Part shown: piece by piece, positions 20,986 through 28,041 of the stretch
Layout: each line of letters begins with the position of its first letter
Position numbering within the stretch: the stretch's first letter is position 1
Origin: a virus
IMG/VR virus record: IMGVR_UViG_3300034121_000815
Coordinates: 1 to 32,389 of that record
Reading direction: 5' to 3' (one strand)
DNA length: 32,389 nucleotides
Made by a program: the position numbers and the translations under genes
The notes under the pieces: generated by a model
What the model saw: only the letters and a program-made list of their open reading frames with translations
Told to the model about the DNA's origin: nothing
The model's database searches: none

Positions 20986-21258
20986 GTGGCAAACAAATCA
21001 TTTTCGGCACATCAAAAAATAATGATCATTGAATACTATTTAATTCATAAAACAAACGGTTTAAAATCAATTGCAATGGATTTGGACATTTCACTAAAAA
21101 CCCTGTTAAAATACGTGAAGCAATACGAAACCGACGGATTTTTGATATTCAGCAAAGGCGGTAGGCTCTCGCCCATCCAAGAGCTGCGCATCGAGGAGCT
21201 GAAGGCCGCAGGAGCGATTGTAAAGGTTTGGACTGACTTTGATACCGATTTCATTTAA
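20986..21258 (+). CDS. HTH protein with a VRR-NUC-like C-terminal tail (possible chimera)
   Basis: 90 aa from GTG 20986. A six-codon frame (MRKIKK, 20966-20986) ends in TAGTG overlapping this start. Residues 10-50 hold a helix-turn-helix (LKSIAMDLDISLKTLLKYVK). Residues 55-85 (SKGGRLSPIQELRIEELKAA, GAIVKVWTDFD) resemble the last strand-helix of VRR-NUC nucleases, but the catalytic part is absent. The 3' part (21155-21225) is clearly more GC-rich than the 5' part, suggesting a fusion of two sources. Confidence 0.5.
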   Translation: MANKSFSAHQKIMIIEYYLIHKTNGLKSIAMDLDISLKTLLKYVKQYETDGFLIFSKGGRLSPIQELRIEELKAAGAIVKVWTDFDTDFI

Positions 21259-21271
21259 AACAACCCTTACC

Positions 21272-21463
21272 ATGGAACGAAAATATTTTTTAGAATTTAC
21301 TCTTTTGGAAACCAATAGAGTTTTTTGTATAGATATAGATAGCGTTAAATTAATTGGAAACGCCAATTCATATACTATTCTATATTTTAATGATAGACCG
21401 ATTTTTATTAAAGAATTGTATAATGAGGTTATCGATAGAATTACTAAATTAAATGAACTATGA
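21272..21463 (+). CDS. Small hypothetical protein
   Basis: 63 aa from ATG 21272. Beta-rich start (RKYFLEFTLLETNRVFCIDI) and a helical end (IKELYNEVIDRITKLNEL). The pattern recalls small phage proteins with an N-terminal barrel, but no name can be given. The stop overlaps the next start (ATGA). Confidence 0.55.
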   Translation: MERKYFLEFTLLETNRVFCIDIDSVKLIGNANSYTILYFNDRPIFIKELYNEVIDRITKLNEL

Positions 21464-21666
21464 CACCAAAAGAGAAAGCAAAAGAGTTAGTAGATAAATT
21501 TATGAATTGTGATAATATGATTTTTTTAACTGAAGGAGCCAAAGAATGTGCATTAATTGCAGTTGATGAGGTTAAATGGTTTCATCAAAGATTATTTTAT
21601 TTAACTGAAGGTAGCATATTTGATAAATATTTAGAAGACGTAAAAAAAGAAATAGAAAAGCTATGA
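21460..21666 (+). CDS. Small hypothetical protein, paralogue 1 of a tandem pair
   Basis: 68 aa. MTPKEKAKELVDKFMNC, KECALIAVDEVKWF and the end YLEDVKKEIEKL share the pattern of the next gene. The two genes start with the same seven residues and are joined by ATGA, so they arose by tandem duplication. The family is common in Bacteroidota phages; function unknown. Confidence 0.65.
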   Translation: MTPKEKAKELVDKFMNCDNMIFLTEGAKECALIAVDEVKWFHQRLFYLTEGSIFDKYLEDVKKEIEKL

Positions 21667-21872
21667 CACCAAAAGAGAAAGCAATTGATATAGCTCAAAA
21701 ATATTTATTAATAAACAAGAGTGTATCTAAACATTGGAAACAATGCGCATTAACAGCTGTGGATGAAATTCATTTATTATTGCAAAGATCAAGCTCAAAA
21801 GATGATCCTTATGCAAATTTGCAATCATTAGAATATTGGCAAGAAGTTAAAGATGAAATCGAGAAAATATAA
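21663..21872 (+). CDS. Small hypothetical protein, paralogue 2 of a tandem pair
   Basis: 69 aa. MTPKEKAIDIAQKYL, KQCALTAVDEIHLL and YWQEVKDEIEKI align with the gene upstream, with divergence concentrated between the shared blocks. It starts within the stop of paralogue 1 (ATGA). Confidence 0.65.
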   Translation: MTPKEKAIDIAQKYLLINKSVSKHWKQCALTAVDEIHLLLQRSSSKDDPYANLQSLEYWQEVKDEIEKI

Positions 21873-21876
21873 AAAT

Positions 21877-22113
21877 ATGCAAACACCATTACCACCACCG
21901 CCTAAAAGCATACCACAACACTATAACAACGGAAAAGATTACGATGTGATTGATATCGTAAATGATTACAATCTTAATTTTAACGAGGGCAACGCGATTA
22001 AGTACATCGTCCGAGCGAGGCATAAAGGCCAGCACCTCGATGACCTACGCAAAGCGATTGACTACCTACAACGAGAACTTAAATACTATGAGAGCAGGAT
22101 CGAGGATTTATAA
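21877..22113 (+). CDS. DUF3310 protein
   Basis: 78 aa from ATG 21877; an in-frame ATG at 21853 inside the preceding gene would add 8 residues. The domain is clear: HYNNGKDYDVIDIVNDYNLN, then FNEGNAIKYIVRARHK and LDDLRKAIDYLQRELKYY. DUF3310 proteins occur in many phages and some are annotated as nucleotide-kinase-like, but the activity is unproven. Overlaps the next gene by 26 nt. Confidence 0.85.
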   Translation: MQTPLPPPPKSIPQHYNNGKDYDVIDIVNDYNLNFNEGNAIKYIVRARHKGQHLDDLRKAIDYLQRELKYYESRIEDL

Positions 22114-22270
22114 AGGGCAAGACGTGCCAATTCACGCAGTTATTAACACGAACAAAGTCGGGAGAGAGTTCTATATCAGCGGGATTTGTTACAATACCGC
22201 TTTTATTCGTTATATAGATACAGGGGAATTGTTAGAAATTAAACCTGGATTACTAAAAAATTACTTATAG
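22088..22270 (+). CDS. Small hypothetical protein
   Basis: 60 aa from ATG 22088, inside the end of the DUF3310 gene. Basic and beta-rich (RIYKGQDVPIHAVINTNKVG, YISGICYNTAFIRYIDTGEL), like a small SH3-type barrel. Function unknown. Confidence 0.55.
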   Translation: MRAGSRIYKGQDVPIHAVINTNKVGREFYISGICYNTAFIRYIDTGELLEIKPGLLKNYL

Positions 22271-22282
22271 CTTTGTAGCGAT

Positions 22283-22516
22283 ATGGTCAAACCTCACACT
22301 ATAAGTACGCAAATGTGGCTCGAACAAGAGGACGACACTCTCGGAATGGGTGGGAGCTTTGTCGAGTTTAGAGTGATGGTCGACTCAATCAACGGATACT
22401 GGATCGAAAACGAGAGCGAGATTTGCATCGTAGTACAAGGGACGGTCTACTATGTCGAGAATAACGAGGCCCTGCTGCTCTTTTTATCGGAGTACTTTAA
22501 CCCAATGCGGTTATGA
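22283..22516 (+). CDS. Small acidic hypothetical protein
   Basis: 77 aa (MVKPHTISTQMWLEQEDDTL...), acidic, with a beta-rich middle (SEICIVVQGTVYYVENNEAL). No family recognised. The stop overlaps the sigma-like gene's ATG (ATGA), suggesting translational coupling to that regulator. Confidence 0.55.
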   Translation: MVKPHTISTQMWLEQEDDTLGMGGSFVEFRVMVDSINGYWIENESEICIVVQGTVYYVENNEALLLFLSEYFNPMRL

Positions 22517-22941
22517 TATTGGATGAATTAGCCAAAAAAGATGCCCAATGGCGAAAAATGGCTTTTCAAATTTGCAAAGACAAAGACCTTGCGGATGAAT
22601 TAGTGCAGGAAATGTACTTAAAATTAGCTTACAATACCAATCTTATAAAAGATGGTTATATTTATACAGTACTTAGAAACCTATTCTATGATTACACTAA
22701 ATCAAATAAAGATATACTTGTTGATTTTAGTAATATAGAAATAGAGGACATAGAGTACATTGAGCCTGTGGATTATATCCAGCTAATGAAGGGGTTAACT
22801 TGGTACGAACGCACAATGTTTGAGCTTTCAACCTTAGTTGGCCAGCGTGAACTCAGCCGACAAACAGGTATCCACATTCAAACTATACATCGAATCAGTA
22901 AAAAGGTAAAAAACCAAATAAATGGCAAAAAGAAGAGCTAA
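22513..22941 (+). CDS. Sigma-70/ECF-like regulator
   Basis: 142 aa. A region-2-like segment (ICKDKDLADELVQEMYLKLA) follows a short N-terminal helix. The C-terminus has a region-4-like HTH (GQRELSRQTGIHIQTIHRIS). Spacing and size suit a small sigma-like protein. It lies directly upstream of the terminase genes, so a natural hypothesis is that it switches on late transcription; no matching late promoter was identified. Confidence 0.65.
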   Translation: MILDELAKKDAQWRKMAFQICKDKDLADELVQEMYLKLAYNTNLIKDGYIYTVLRNLFYDYTKSNKDILVDFSNIEIEDIEYIEPVDYIQLMKGLTWYERTMFELSTLVGQRELSRQTGIHIQTIHRISKKVKNQINGKKKS

Positions 22942-23296
22942 AAAACCAGTACAAGGACTTGGCGACGTAATCGCTAATATCACAAACTCAGTCGGGATTG
23001 CACCTTGCGAAGACTGCAAAGAGCGACAATTTAAACTCAACCGCCTATTTAACTTCAAACGCCCAAAGAGCGAAATGAGCGAGGCCGACAAAGAAATTTT
23101 TGCCGAATTTATGGAACTAAAAGGCCTAAGAGTAATCGAGGGAAAACGAACGGTCTTATCGATTGACGATATAAACTATTTAAACGCCCTTTATTTGAAC
23201 TATTTTCGTTTAGACAATAGCAACTGCCCAACCTGCTCAAAAGTTCATGAGGCGGTTATAAAAGACCTCTACAAGCTCGCAAATTTTAACGATTGA
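22922..23296 (+). CDS. Putative zinc-binding protein upstream of terminase, unknown function
   Basis: 124 aa. Basic start (AKRRAKKPVQGLGDVIANIT), then two Cys pairs, C29-x2-C32 (APCEDCKER) and C102-x2-C105 (NCPTCSK), which could form one zinc site. The middle is helical. Proteins beginning with this GLGD-ITxxxG pattern are frequent next to the terminase in Bacteroidota phages. It might be a packaging or nuclease accessory factor, but no activity is shown. Confidence 0.6.
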   Translation: MAKRRAKKPVQGLGDVIANITNSVGIAPCEDCKERQFKLNRLFNFKRPKSEMSEADKEIFAEFMELKGLRVIEGKRTVLSIDDINYLNALYLNYFRLDNSNCPTCSKVHEAVIKDLYKLANFND

Positions 23297-23360
23297 TATT
23301 GTTAATTTTTATCATATTAACCGAACTACTAACAAGGCAAAAGCCTCCAAAAACATAACT

Positions 23361-23753
23361 ATGGCATATTCACAAAAGCAAATCGATGAGACTTTCGACG
23401 AAATCTTAAGAGAAATCGAGCAAGGCAATTCACTTATATCAATCTTACGGCGTAAAGAGCTCCCAAGTACTGCTACGTTTTACCAGTGGTTAGAAGCTGA
23501 CGAAATAAAAGCAAAAAGGTACGCGCGCGCGTGCGAAATCCGAGCCGATGTAATCTTTGAGGACATCATTGACATCGCCGACCACACAGCAGAAGACCAC
23601 ACACCATTCACTGGGGCGAATGTGGTGCAAAGAGACAAGCTCAAAATCGACGCGCGTAAATGGATCGTTGCAAAATTGCACCCAAAGAAATACGCAGATC
23701 GTTCGATTTCCGATGTAACCGTTCACCAAGAGCAACCACTATTCCCTGAGTAA
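23361..23753 (+). CDS. Terminase small subunit
   Basis: 130 aa. An N-terminal HTH region (FDEILREIEQGNSLISILRR) is followed by PSTATFYQWLE, a helical oligomerisation part (RARA-type: KRYARACEIRADVIFEDIID) and a C-terminal tail (LHPKKYADRSISDVTVHQEQ) typical of small terminase proteins that recognise phage DNA and form a ring. The large subunit follows after one short gene. Confidence 0.82.
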   Translation: MAYSQKQIDETFDEILREIEQGNSLISILRRKELPSTATFYQWLEADEIKAKRYARACEIRADVIFEDIIDIADHTAEDHTPFTGANVVQRDKLKIDARKWIVAKLHPKKYADRSISDVTVHQEQPLFPE

Positions 23754-23941
23754 TGCAAAAAATAATTTTAAGAAAAAAATTTGATTTTATAATTGATAAA
23801 ATTGTAAAAGACAACTTTATTTTTGATGGTAAAAAACAAGATGTTTTTATTATTAGCGGAAATTGTGACAAATTAGGCTTATTTGATAGGCATATTGTTA
23901 TAAAAGCAAGTCAAAAAAATAGAATTATAGATGTCGTTTAA
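23753..23941 (+). CDS. Small AT-rich gene inserted between terminase subunits
   Basis: 62 aa (MQKIILRKKFDFIIDKIVKD...). Much more AT-rich than either terminase gene and rich in Ile/Lys/Asp. It starts in the stop of the small subunit (TAATG) and overlaps the large subunit by 11 nt. No family recognised. The composition suggests a separately acquired moron-like gene. Confidence 0.55.
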   Translation: MQKIILRKKFDFIIDKIVKDNFIFDGKKQDVFIISGNCDKLGLFDRHIVIKASQKNRIIDVV

Positions 23942-25097
23942 GAGGACTACGGTAATAAATAAGATATTAAAACTCACCAAATTCACCAAAGGAATACAAG
24001 GAGGCACCTCAGCGGGGAAGACCTTTGGAATCCTTCCGATATTAATTGACTTATGCTGCAAGACCGAGCTTCTCGAGATTTCGGTTGTAGCGGAGTCGAT
24101 ACCCCACCTAAAAAGAGGGGCAATAAAGGACTTCAAAAAAATAATGGTTTTAACAGGTCGATGGAATCCAAACCGATGGAACGCGACTGATTTCAAATAC
24201 ACCTTTGCCAACAACTCAGCGATTGAATTTTTCAGCGCTGAGAACGACTCTAAATTGCGAGGGGCAAGGCGTGATTACCTCTACATGAACGAGGCTAACA
24301 ATATGACCTTTCACGCTTACACCGAGCTTGCATCAAGGACAAAAAAAGGCGTCTATTTAGATTGGAATCCAGTCAACGAGTTTTGGTTTCACACCGATTT
24401 GATGAACGACTCAGACGTCGATTTTCTAATTGTGAACTACGAAGACAACGAGGCTTGTCCCGAATCCGCTTTAAATTTCATTCTCAAAGCAAAAGAGAAA
24501 GCCAAGACCTCGACATTTTGGGCGAATTGGTATAACGTTTACGGCTTAGGTCAACTCGGCTCACTTGAGGGCGTTGTGTTCCCGAATTGGGAGCAAATCG
24601 ATACAATACCAAGCGAGGCGAAATTCTTAGGTTGTGGCCTCGATTTCGGGTACTCAAACGATCCAACCGCTTTGATTGGAGTATACGAGTACAACGGTAA
24701 AATAATCGCAGACGAAATGATTTACTCGACCTCACTTTTAAACTCGGACATCATTAAACTAATGAAGCAAGACAAACGCCTCCCGATTTGGGCAGACTCA
24801 GCCGAGCCGAAATCTATTGAGGAGATACGCCGAGCGGGTTTTAATATCAAAGCGGTGGTCAAAGGTGCCGACTCAATCAATTTTGGTATATCGGTCTTGC
24901 AGCAGCGTGATATATTAGTCACAAAGCAAAGCACCAACCTAATCAAAGAGCTGCGAAATTATAGCTGGGACACCGACAAAACAGGAAAGCGACTAAACCG
25001 CCCTTGCGATATTTACAATCACGCCATCGATGCGATGCGCTATTTTGCAATGATGGGCCTTGCAATAAAGCAACCGCGCAAAATGATCATAACGTAG
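23931..25097 (+). CDS. Terminase large subunit
   Basis: 388 aa. Packaging ATPase: Walker A GGTSAGKT (24-31), Walker B DYLYMNE (115-121), and LDWNPVNEFWFH as a motif III/coupling region. Nuclease domain: D238 (CGLDFGYSNDPTA), D289 (IWADSAEPKS) and D367 (NHAIDAMRYF), the three acidic residues of the RNase H-like fold that cuts concatemers. It is complete but compact for the family. The usual portal neighbour is absent; tail genes follow instead. Confidence 0.95.
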   Translation: MSFKRTTVINKILKLTKFTKGIQGGTSAGKTFGILPILIDLCCKTELLEISVVAESIPHLKRGAIKDFKKIMVLTGRWNPNRWNATDFKYTFANNSAIEFFSAENDSKLRGARRDYLYMNEANNMTFHAYTELASRTKKGVYLDWNPVNEFWFHTDLMNDSDVDFLIVNYEDNEACPESALNFILKAKEKAKTSTFWANWYNVYGLGQLGSLEGVVFPNWEQIDTIPSEAKFLGCGLDFGYSNDPTALIGVYEYNGKIIADEMIYSTSLLNSDIIKLMKQDKRLPIWADSAEPKSIEEIRRAGFNIKAVVKGADSINFGISVLQQRDILVTKQSTNLIKELRNYSWDTDKTGKRLNRPCDIYNHAIDAMRYFAMMGLAIKQPRKMIIT

Positions 25098-25121
25098 GTT
25101 ATTTGATACAAAACATTTGAT

Positions 25122-25230
25122 TTTGCACGTTATAACGTACACCCGAAAGGGTACAACTGCATGAATTTTTCCTAAAAGCGTACCCAAGGGGGTGCAAAAA
25201 ATAAACAAAACAACTTTTTTTAGTTATATA
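25122..25230 (+). promoter_or_regulatory. Structured leader plus repeated AT motif before the tail operon
   Basis: TTTTGCAC (25122-25129) pairs with GTGCAAAA (25193-25200). Between them are ACGTTATAACGT (25128-25139), a CCC-GAAA-GGG hairpin with a GNRA loop, and GGGTAC/GTACCC (25150-25155, 25181-25186), so alternative folds are possible. TTTTTTAGTTATATA (25216-25230) then repeats the motif at 2945-2959 just before the ATG. No clear TAnnTTTG promoter is seen. Confidence 0.5.
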
Positions 25231-25233
25231 TAT

Positions 25234-25926
25234 ATGAGAGTAGTAATTCCCACAAGCCTAAGCGAGATAAAATTGTCTCAATATACCCGCTACCAAAAGG
25301 TATTAAAGGACAATCAAGACGATGAGACCTTCGTTTGCATTCAAATGGTGGCCATATTTTGCAACCTAAGCGTTGCCGATGTTATGAAAATACCAGTCAA
25401 TGACTTTGCAGAAATCGTTGAGAGCATCGCCAAGACACTTGACCAAAAACCTAAACTCGTTCGCACTTTTAAAATGGGCGGCGTGAACTACGGTTTTATA
25501 CCGAATCTCGATAAGATGACCTTAAGCGAACACGCAACTGCGGACACTTTACTCGGAAACGATGAGAATATACCGCTATTAATGTCGGTTTTGTATCGCC
25601 CAATCAAAAGAAAGGCGGGAGAATTTTATGAGATTGAGGAGTTTGATGGAGACGAAACCAAAGCGGACCTATTTAAGGATGTGAGAATGGATGTTGTTGT
25701 GGGTGCTATGCTTTTTTTTTGGACTTTAAGCAAGGACTTGTTGAACAATACCCTATTGCATTTGGAGGACAAGGCAGCGAGGGAGGGACTGAATTTGGAG
25801 GAAATTTTGGCGAGCGGTGGGGTTGGTATCAATCATTTATTAGAATTGCGCGAGAACTTAGAATCCACCTTCGAGATGTGGGAAAAGAACCACTTCACGA
25901 GTCACTCACGCTTTTATCATACCTAA
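25234..25926 (+). CDS. Tail assembly chaperone (G-like)
   Basis: 230 aa from ATG 25234; an in-frame GTG at 25192 lies upstream of the leader motif and is unlikely. The pattern VVIPTSLSEIKLSQYTRYQK ... MVAIFCNLSVADVMKIP ... GVNYGFIPNLDKMTLSEHA ... SVLYRPIKRK ... VVGAMLFFWTLSKDLL is that of chaperones found before tail genes in Bacteroidota phages. A T9 run at codons 160-163 precedes an overlapping -1 frame, so a longer form may also be made. It would coat the tape measure during tail assembly. Confidence 0.72.
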   Translation: MRVVIPTSLSEIKLSQYTRYQKVLKDNQDDETFVCIQMVAIFCNLSVADVMKIPVNDFAEIVESIAKTLDQKPKLVRTFKMGGVNYGFIPNLDKMTLSEHATADTLLGNDENIPLLMSVLYRPIKRKAGEFYEIEEFDGDETKADLFKDVRMDVVVGAMLFFWTLSKDLLNNTLLHLEDKAAREGLNLEEILASGGVGINHLLELRENLESTFEMWEKNHFTSHSRFYHT

Positions 25927-25979
25927 TTGACGAGGCACAGGAAGAGGCCAAACAAATAAAAAAACAAATGAAATCATGA
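25713..25979 (+). CDS. Overlapping -1 frame, T part of a G/GT-type tail chaperone
   Basis: The -1 frame after the T-run (25712-25720) is open to TGA 25977-25979 and encodes 86 residues with FGGNFGERWGWYQSFIRIA and LHESLTLLSYLIDEAQEEAK, the pattern of T-type chaperone domains. Slippage on T-TTT-TTT would give a 248-aa fusion. Its stop overlaps the next ATG (ATGA at 25976), unlike the 0-frame stop 50 nt earlier, which supports translation of this frame. Independent initiation is possible, and a homopolymer sequencing error would mimic this arrangement. Confidence 0.6.
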   Translation, partial: FFLDFKQGLVEQYPIAFGGQGSEGGTEFGGNFGERWGWYQSFIRIARELRIHLRDVGKEPLHESLTLLSYLIDEAQEEAKQIKKQMKS

Positions 25980-26440
25980 GAGCATTTTACCAAGCAATCG
26001 ACTACATAAAGGCCACGCTCGAAAGCGCGCCTCTACTTACGACAATAACACACGGCACCGATATAATCGACAACGTCAAAAAGAACATTTTTCCCTTAGC
26101 TCACATCAACGTACTATCGTCAAGCGTTAGCAGCGGGATTGTAACGTTCACTTTTGAGGTGGCGGTGGTTGACATTCGCAATATGTCAAAGGTGCAAGTG
26201 ACCGACAAATTTTTAGGCAACGACAACGAACTCGATAACCTCAACACTTGCCACGCAATCTTAAATTACACCATTACAAAAATGAAATTAAGACGTAACG
26301 ACGACGACATCGAACTCGTTAACGATCCGACTTTGCAACCAATTTTGATGGCGTTTACAAATGCCCTTGATGGGTGGCGTTGTGAGATTGAGCTTCAAGT
26401 TCCGAACGTTGATTTTTCAGTTTGCTGCGATGGAAACTAA
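25976..26440 (+). CDS. Probable tail terminator/completion protein
   Basis: 154 aa, alpha/beta (AIDYIKATLESAPLLTTITH, GIVTFTFEVAVVDIRNMS, WRCEIELQVPNVDFSVC). Size, secondary structure and place next to the HK97-gp10-like gene fit the tail terminator that caps the tube. No direct sequence signature; inferred from context. Overlaps the next gene by 11 nt. Confidence 0.55.
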   Translation: MRAFYQAIDYIKATLESAPLLTTITHGTDIIDNVKKNIFPLAHINVLSSSVSSGIVTFTFEVAVVDIRNMSKVQVTDKFLGNDNELDNLNTCHAILNYTITKMKLRRNDDDIELVNDPTLQPILMAFTNALDGWRCEIELQVPNVDFSVCCDGN

Positions 26441-26960
26441 ACTCGTTCAGCAGGCTCTCAACGAATTTGGTGCGATGGTTGTGCAACGCGCTCAAGCCAA
26501 CCTCAAAAAGGGTGGCAAGTATGGCACGTACAACGCAAGCGGAAATTTATCAAGGTCGCTCAACTTTAAAACGAAAATAAACCCGAACTCTTTGGAGTTT
26601 GACTTTTACGCTGAGGACTATTGGAAATTCCTTGACTACGGAACAAAAGGAAGTCAATCGAGTAGGAAGGCACCAAACTCGCCTTATAAGGCCGCAGCGT
26701 CAACCGCTGCAATCGACAAGTGGGTTGTTCGTAAAGGACTCAAAGGAACGAGGGGAGCCGATGGCCGTTTTTCAAGTCGCAAGTCGATGGTTGACGCCAT
26801 TACTCGCTCGATAAATAAAACGGGTACTTTCGAGACGAAATTCTTTAGAAACGCTTTCGATTTAGAATACCAAAATTTTGATGAGGTCATCGCTGAGAAG
26901 TACGGCCTCGATTTAGAATCATTTTTAAAATATGTTGTAAATGAAAATATTAAACGTTAG
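26430..26960 (+). CDS. HK97 gp10-like neck/tail-completion protein
   Basis: 176 aa from ATG 26430. ALNEFGAMVVQRAQANLKKG, then YNASGNLSRSLNFKT, EDYWKFLDYGTKGSQSS and a C-terminal helical part resemble the HK97-gp10 family (N-terminal helix, then the 'YW-FLDYGT' segment), which links head and tail. It overlaps its neighbours by 11 and 20 nt, consistent with a coupled tail operon. Confidence 0.7.
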   Translation: METKLVQQALNEFGAMVVQRAQANLKKGGKYGTYNASGNLSRSLNFKTKINPNSLEFDFYAEDYWKFLDYGTKGSQSSRKAPNSPYKAAASTAAIDKWVVRKGLKGTRGADGRFSSRKSMVDAITRSINKTGTFETKFFRNAFDLEYQNFDEVIAEKYGLDLESFLKYVVNENIKR

Positions 26961-28041
26961 AAGTCCGTATTTTTTGCAAATCCGAGAGGATGACCAAGTG
27001 GCCGCACAGGTTCGGTTATGGGTTTGGCATAAAAACGAAACGCAACCAGTGCAGCCAACTTATACCCTCGAGAAAAAAATACCTTCGGCAACTCAAACCG
27101 AGATTTCATTCAATATTTCGCCATTTATAGCGGAGAAAATCAACCCGATTGATGCGCTTATAGACTTATATCCAAAAGAGGAGAACGACGACGCTTGGGT
27201 GTATGTATACGCCGAGACTTACTACCAATTGGTAGGGGACAAAACATGGTATTTAATTCGCGAGCTAAACTACATTGGCGTTACAGGTTTCACTTCCTAT
27301 ATGGGTGGCTACAATCAATTGACAAATACCAAAGTTCACTATTTGACAAACCCCGATATTACTTATTATTTTGACGAGGATTTAACTCAAGCGCAATTGC
27401 CATATTATAACGTACTGATTGACCACGATGGCGAGTCAATTACTGAGGTTAAGTGGGAGAATTTACGCACAACAGGCATCACTTCAATTGAGATTTTAAA
27501 CGATACCGATGCCGCCGACATTTATATGTTTAAATTGCCTGCTAAAAACACCGAAATTGCAGACCATAACTTCGGGAATAATGTTTATATCACAACAGGC
27601 CTATTTGAAGACGAATTGCCAAAGGTTAAAATGATACCGATTTGCGAGGCGAAATACACTCCAGTAGTGTGCGAGTATTTGAATCGATACGGCGGTTGGC
27701 AGTTCCTTACATTTTTCAAAGCTCAAACAAATAGTTTGCAGGTTGAAAACTCGACGTTTCATTTATTGCCCGATGAGTTAGATTATAACCCGCTGCGCAA
27801 TCAGTTTCAATCGTTCAATTTTAGCGGCAAGCAATCGGTCACTTTGAACACGGGATGGGTTGATGAGAACTACGCCAATTTAATCAGCGATTTGATGCTG
27901 AGCGAAACGGTCCTACTTGATAACAAGCCAGTGAACGTGAAGACCAAATCGACTGCGCTTAAGACACGCCTCAAAGATAAAAACATCAACTATACGGTTG
28001 AGTTTGAGTACTCTTATAACATTATAAACGACGTTATATAA
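26941..28041 (+). CDS. Tail-tip structural protein (Bacteroidota type)
   Basis: 366 aa, beta-rich and Tyr/Asn/Thr-rich. N-terminal SPYFLQIREDDQVAAQVRLW, middle YGGWQFLTFFKAQ, and a C-terminal block LNTGWVDENYANLISDLMLS then LLDNKPVNVKTKS that I recognise from tail proteins of Bacteroidota phages. Together with the next gene it probably forms the distal tail/baseplate hub. The exact role (Dit-like or other) is not settled. The next gene's ATG directly follows the stop. Confidence 0.65.
   Translation: MKILNVRSPYFLQIREDDQVAAQVRLWVWHKNETQPVQPTYTLEKKIPSATQTEISFNISPFIAEKINPIDALIDLYPKEENDDAWVYVYAETYYQLVGDKTWYLIRELNYIGVTGFTSYMGGYNQLTNTKVHYLTNPDITYYFDEDLTQAQLPYYNVLIDHDGESITEVKWENLRTTGITSIEILNDTDAADIYMFKLPAKNTEIADHNFGNNVYITTGLFEDELPKVKMIPICEAKYTPVVCEYLNRYGGWQFLTFFKAQTNSLQVENSTFHLLPDELDYNPLRNQFQSFNFSGKQSVTLNTGWVDENYANLISDLMLSETVLLDNKPVNVKTKSTALKTRLKDKNINYTVEFEYSYNIINDVI

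Noticed and set aside
25192-25233. Upstream GTG start for the tail chaperone
   Set aside because: It would translate through the conserved leader motif; the ATG at 25234 gives the expected N-terminus.
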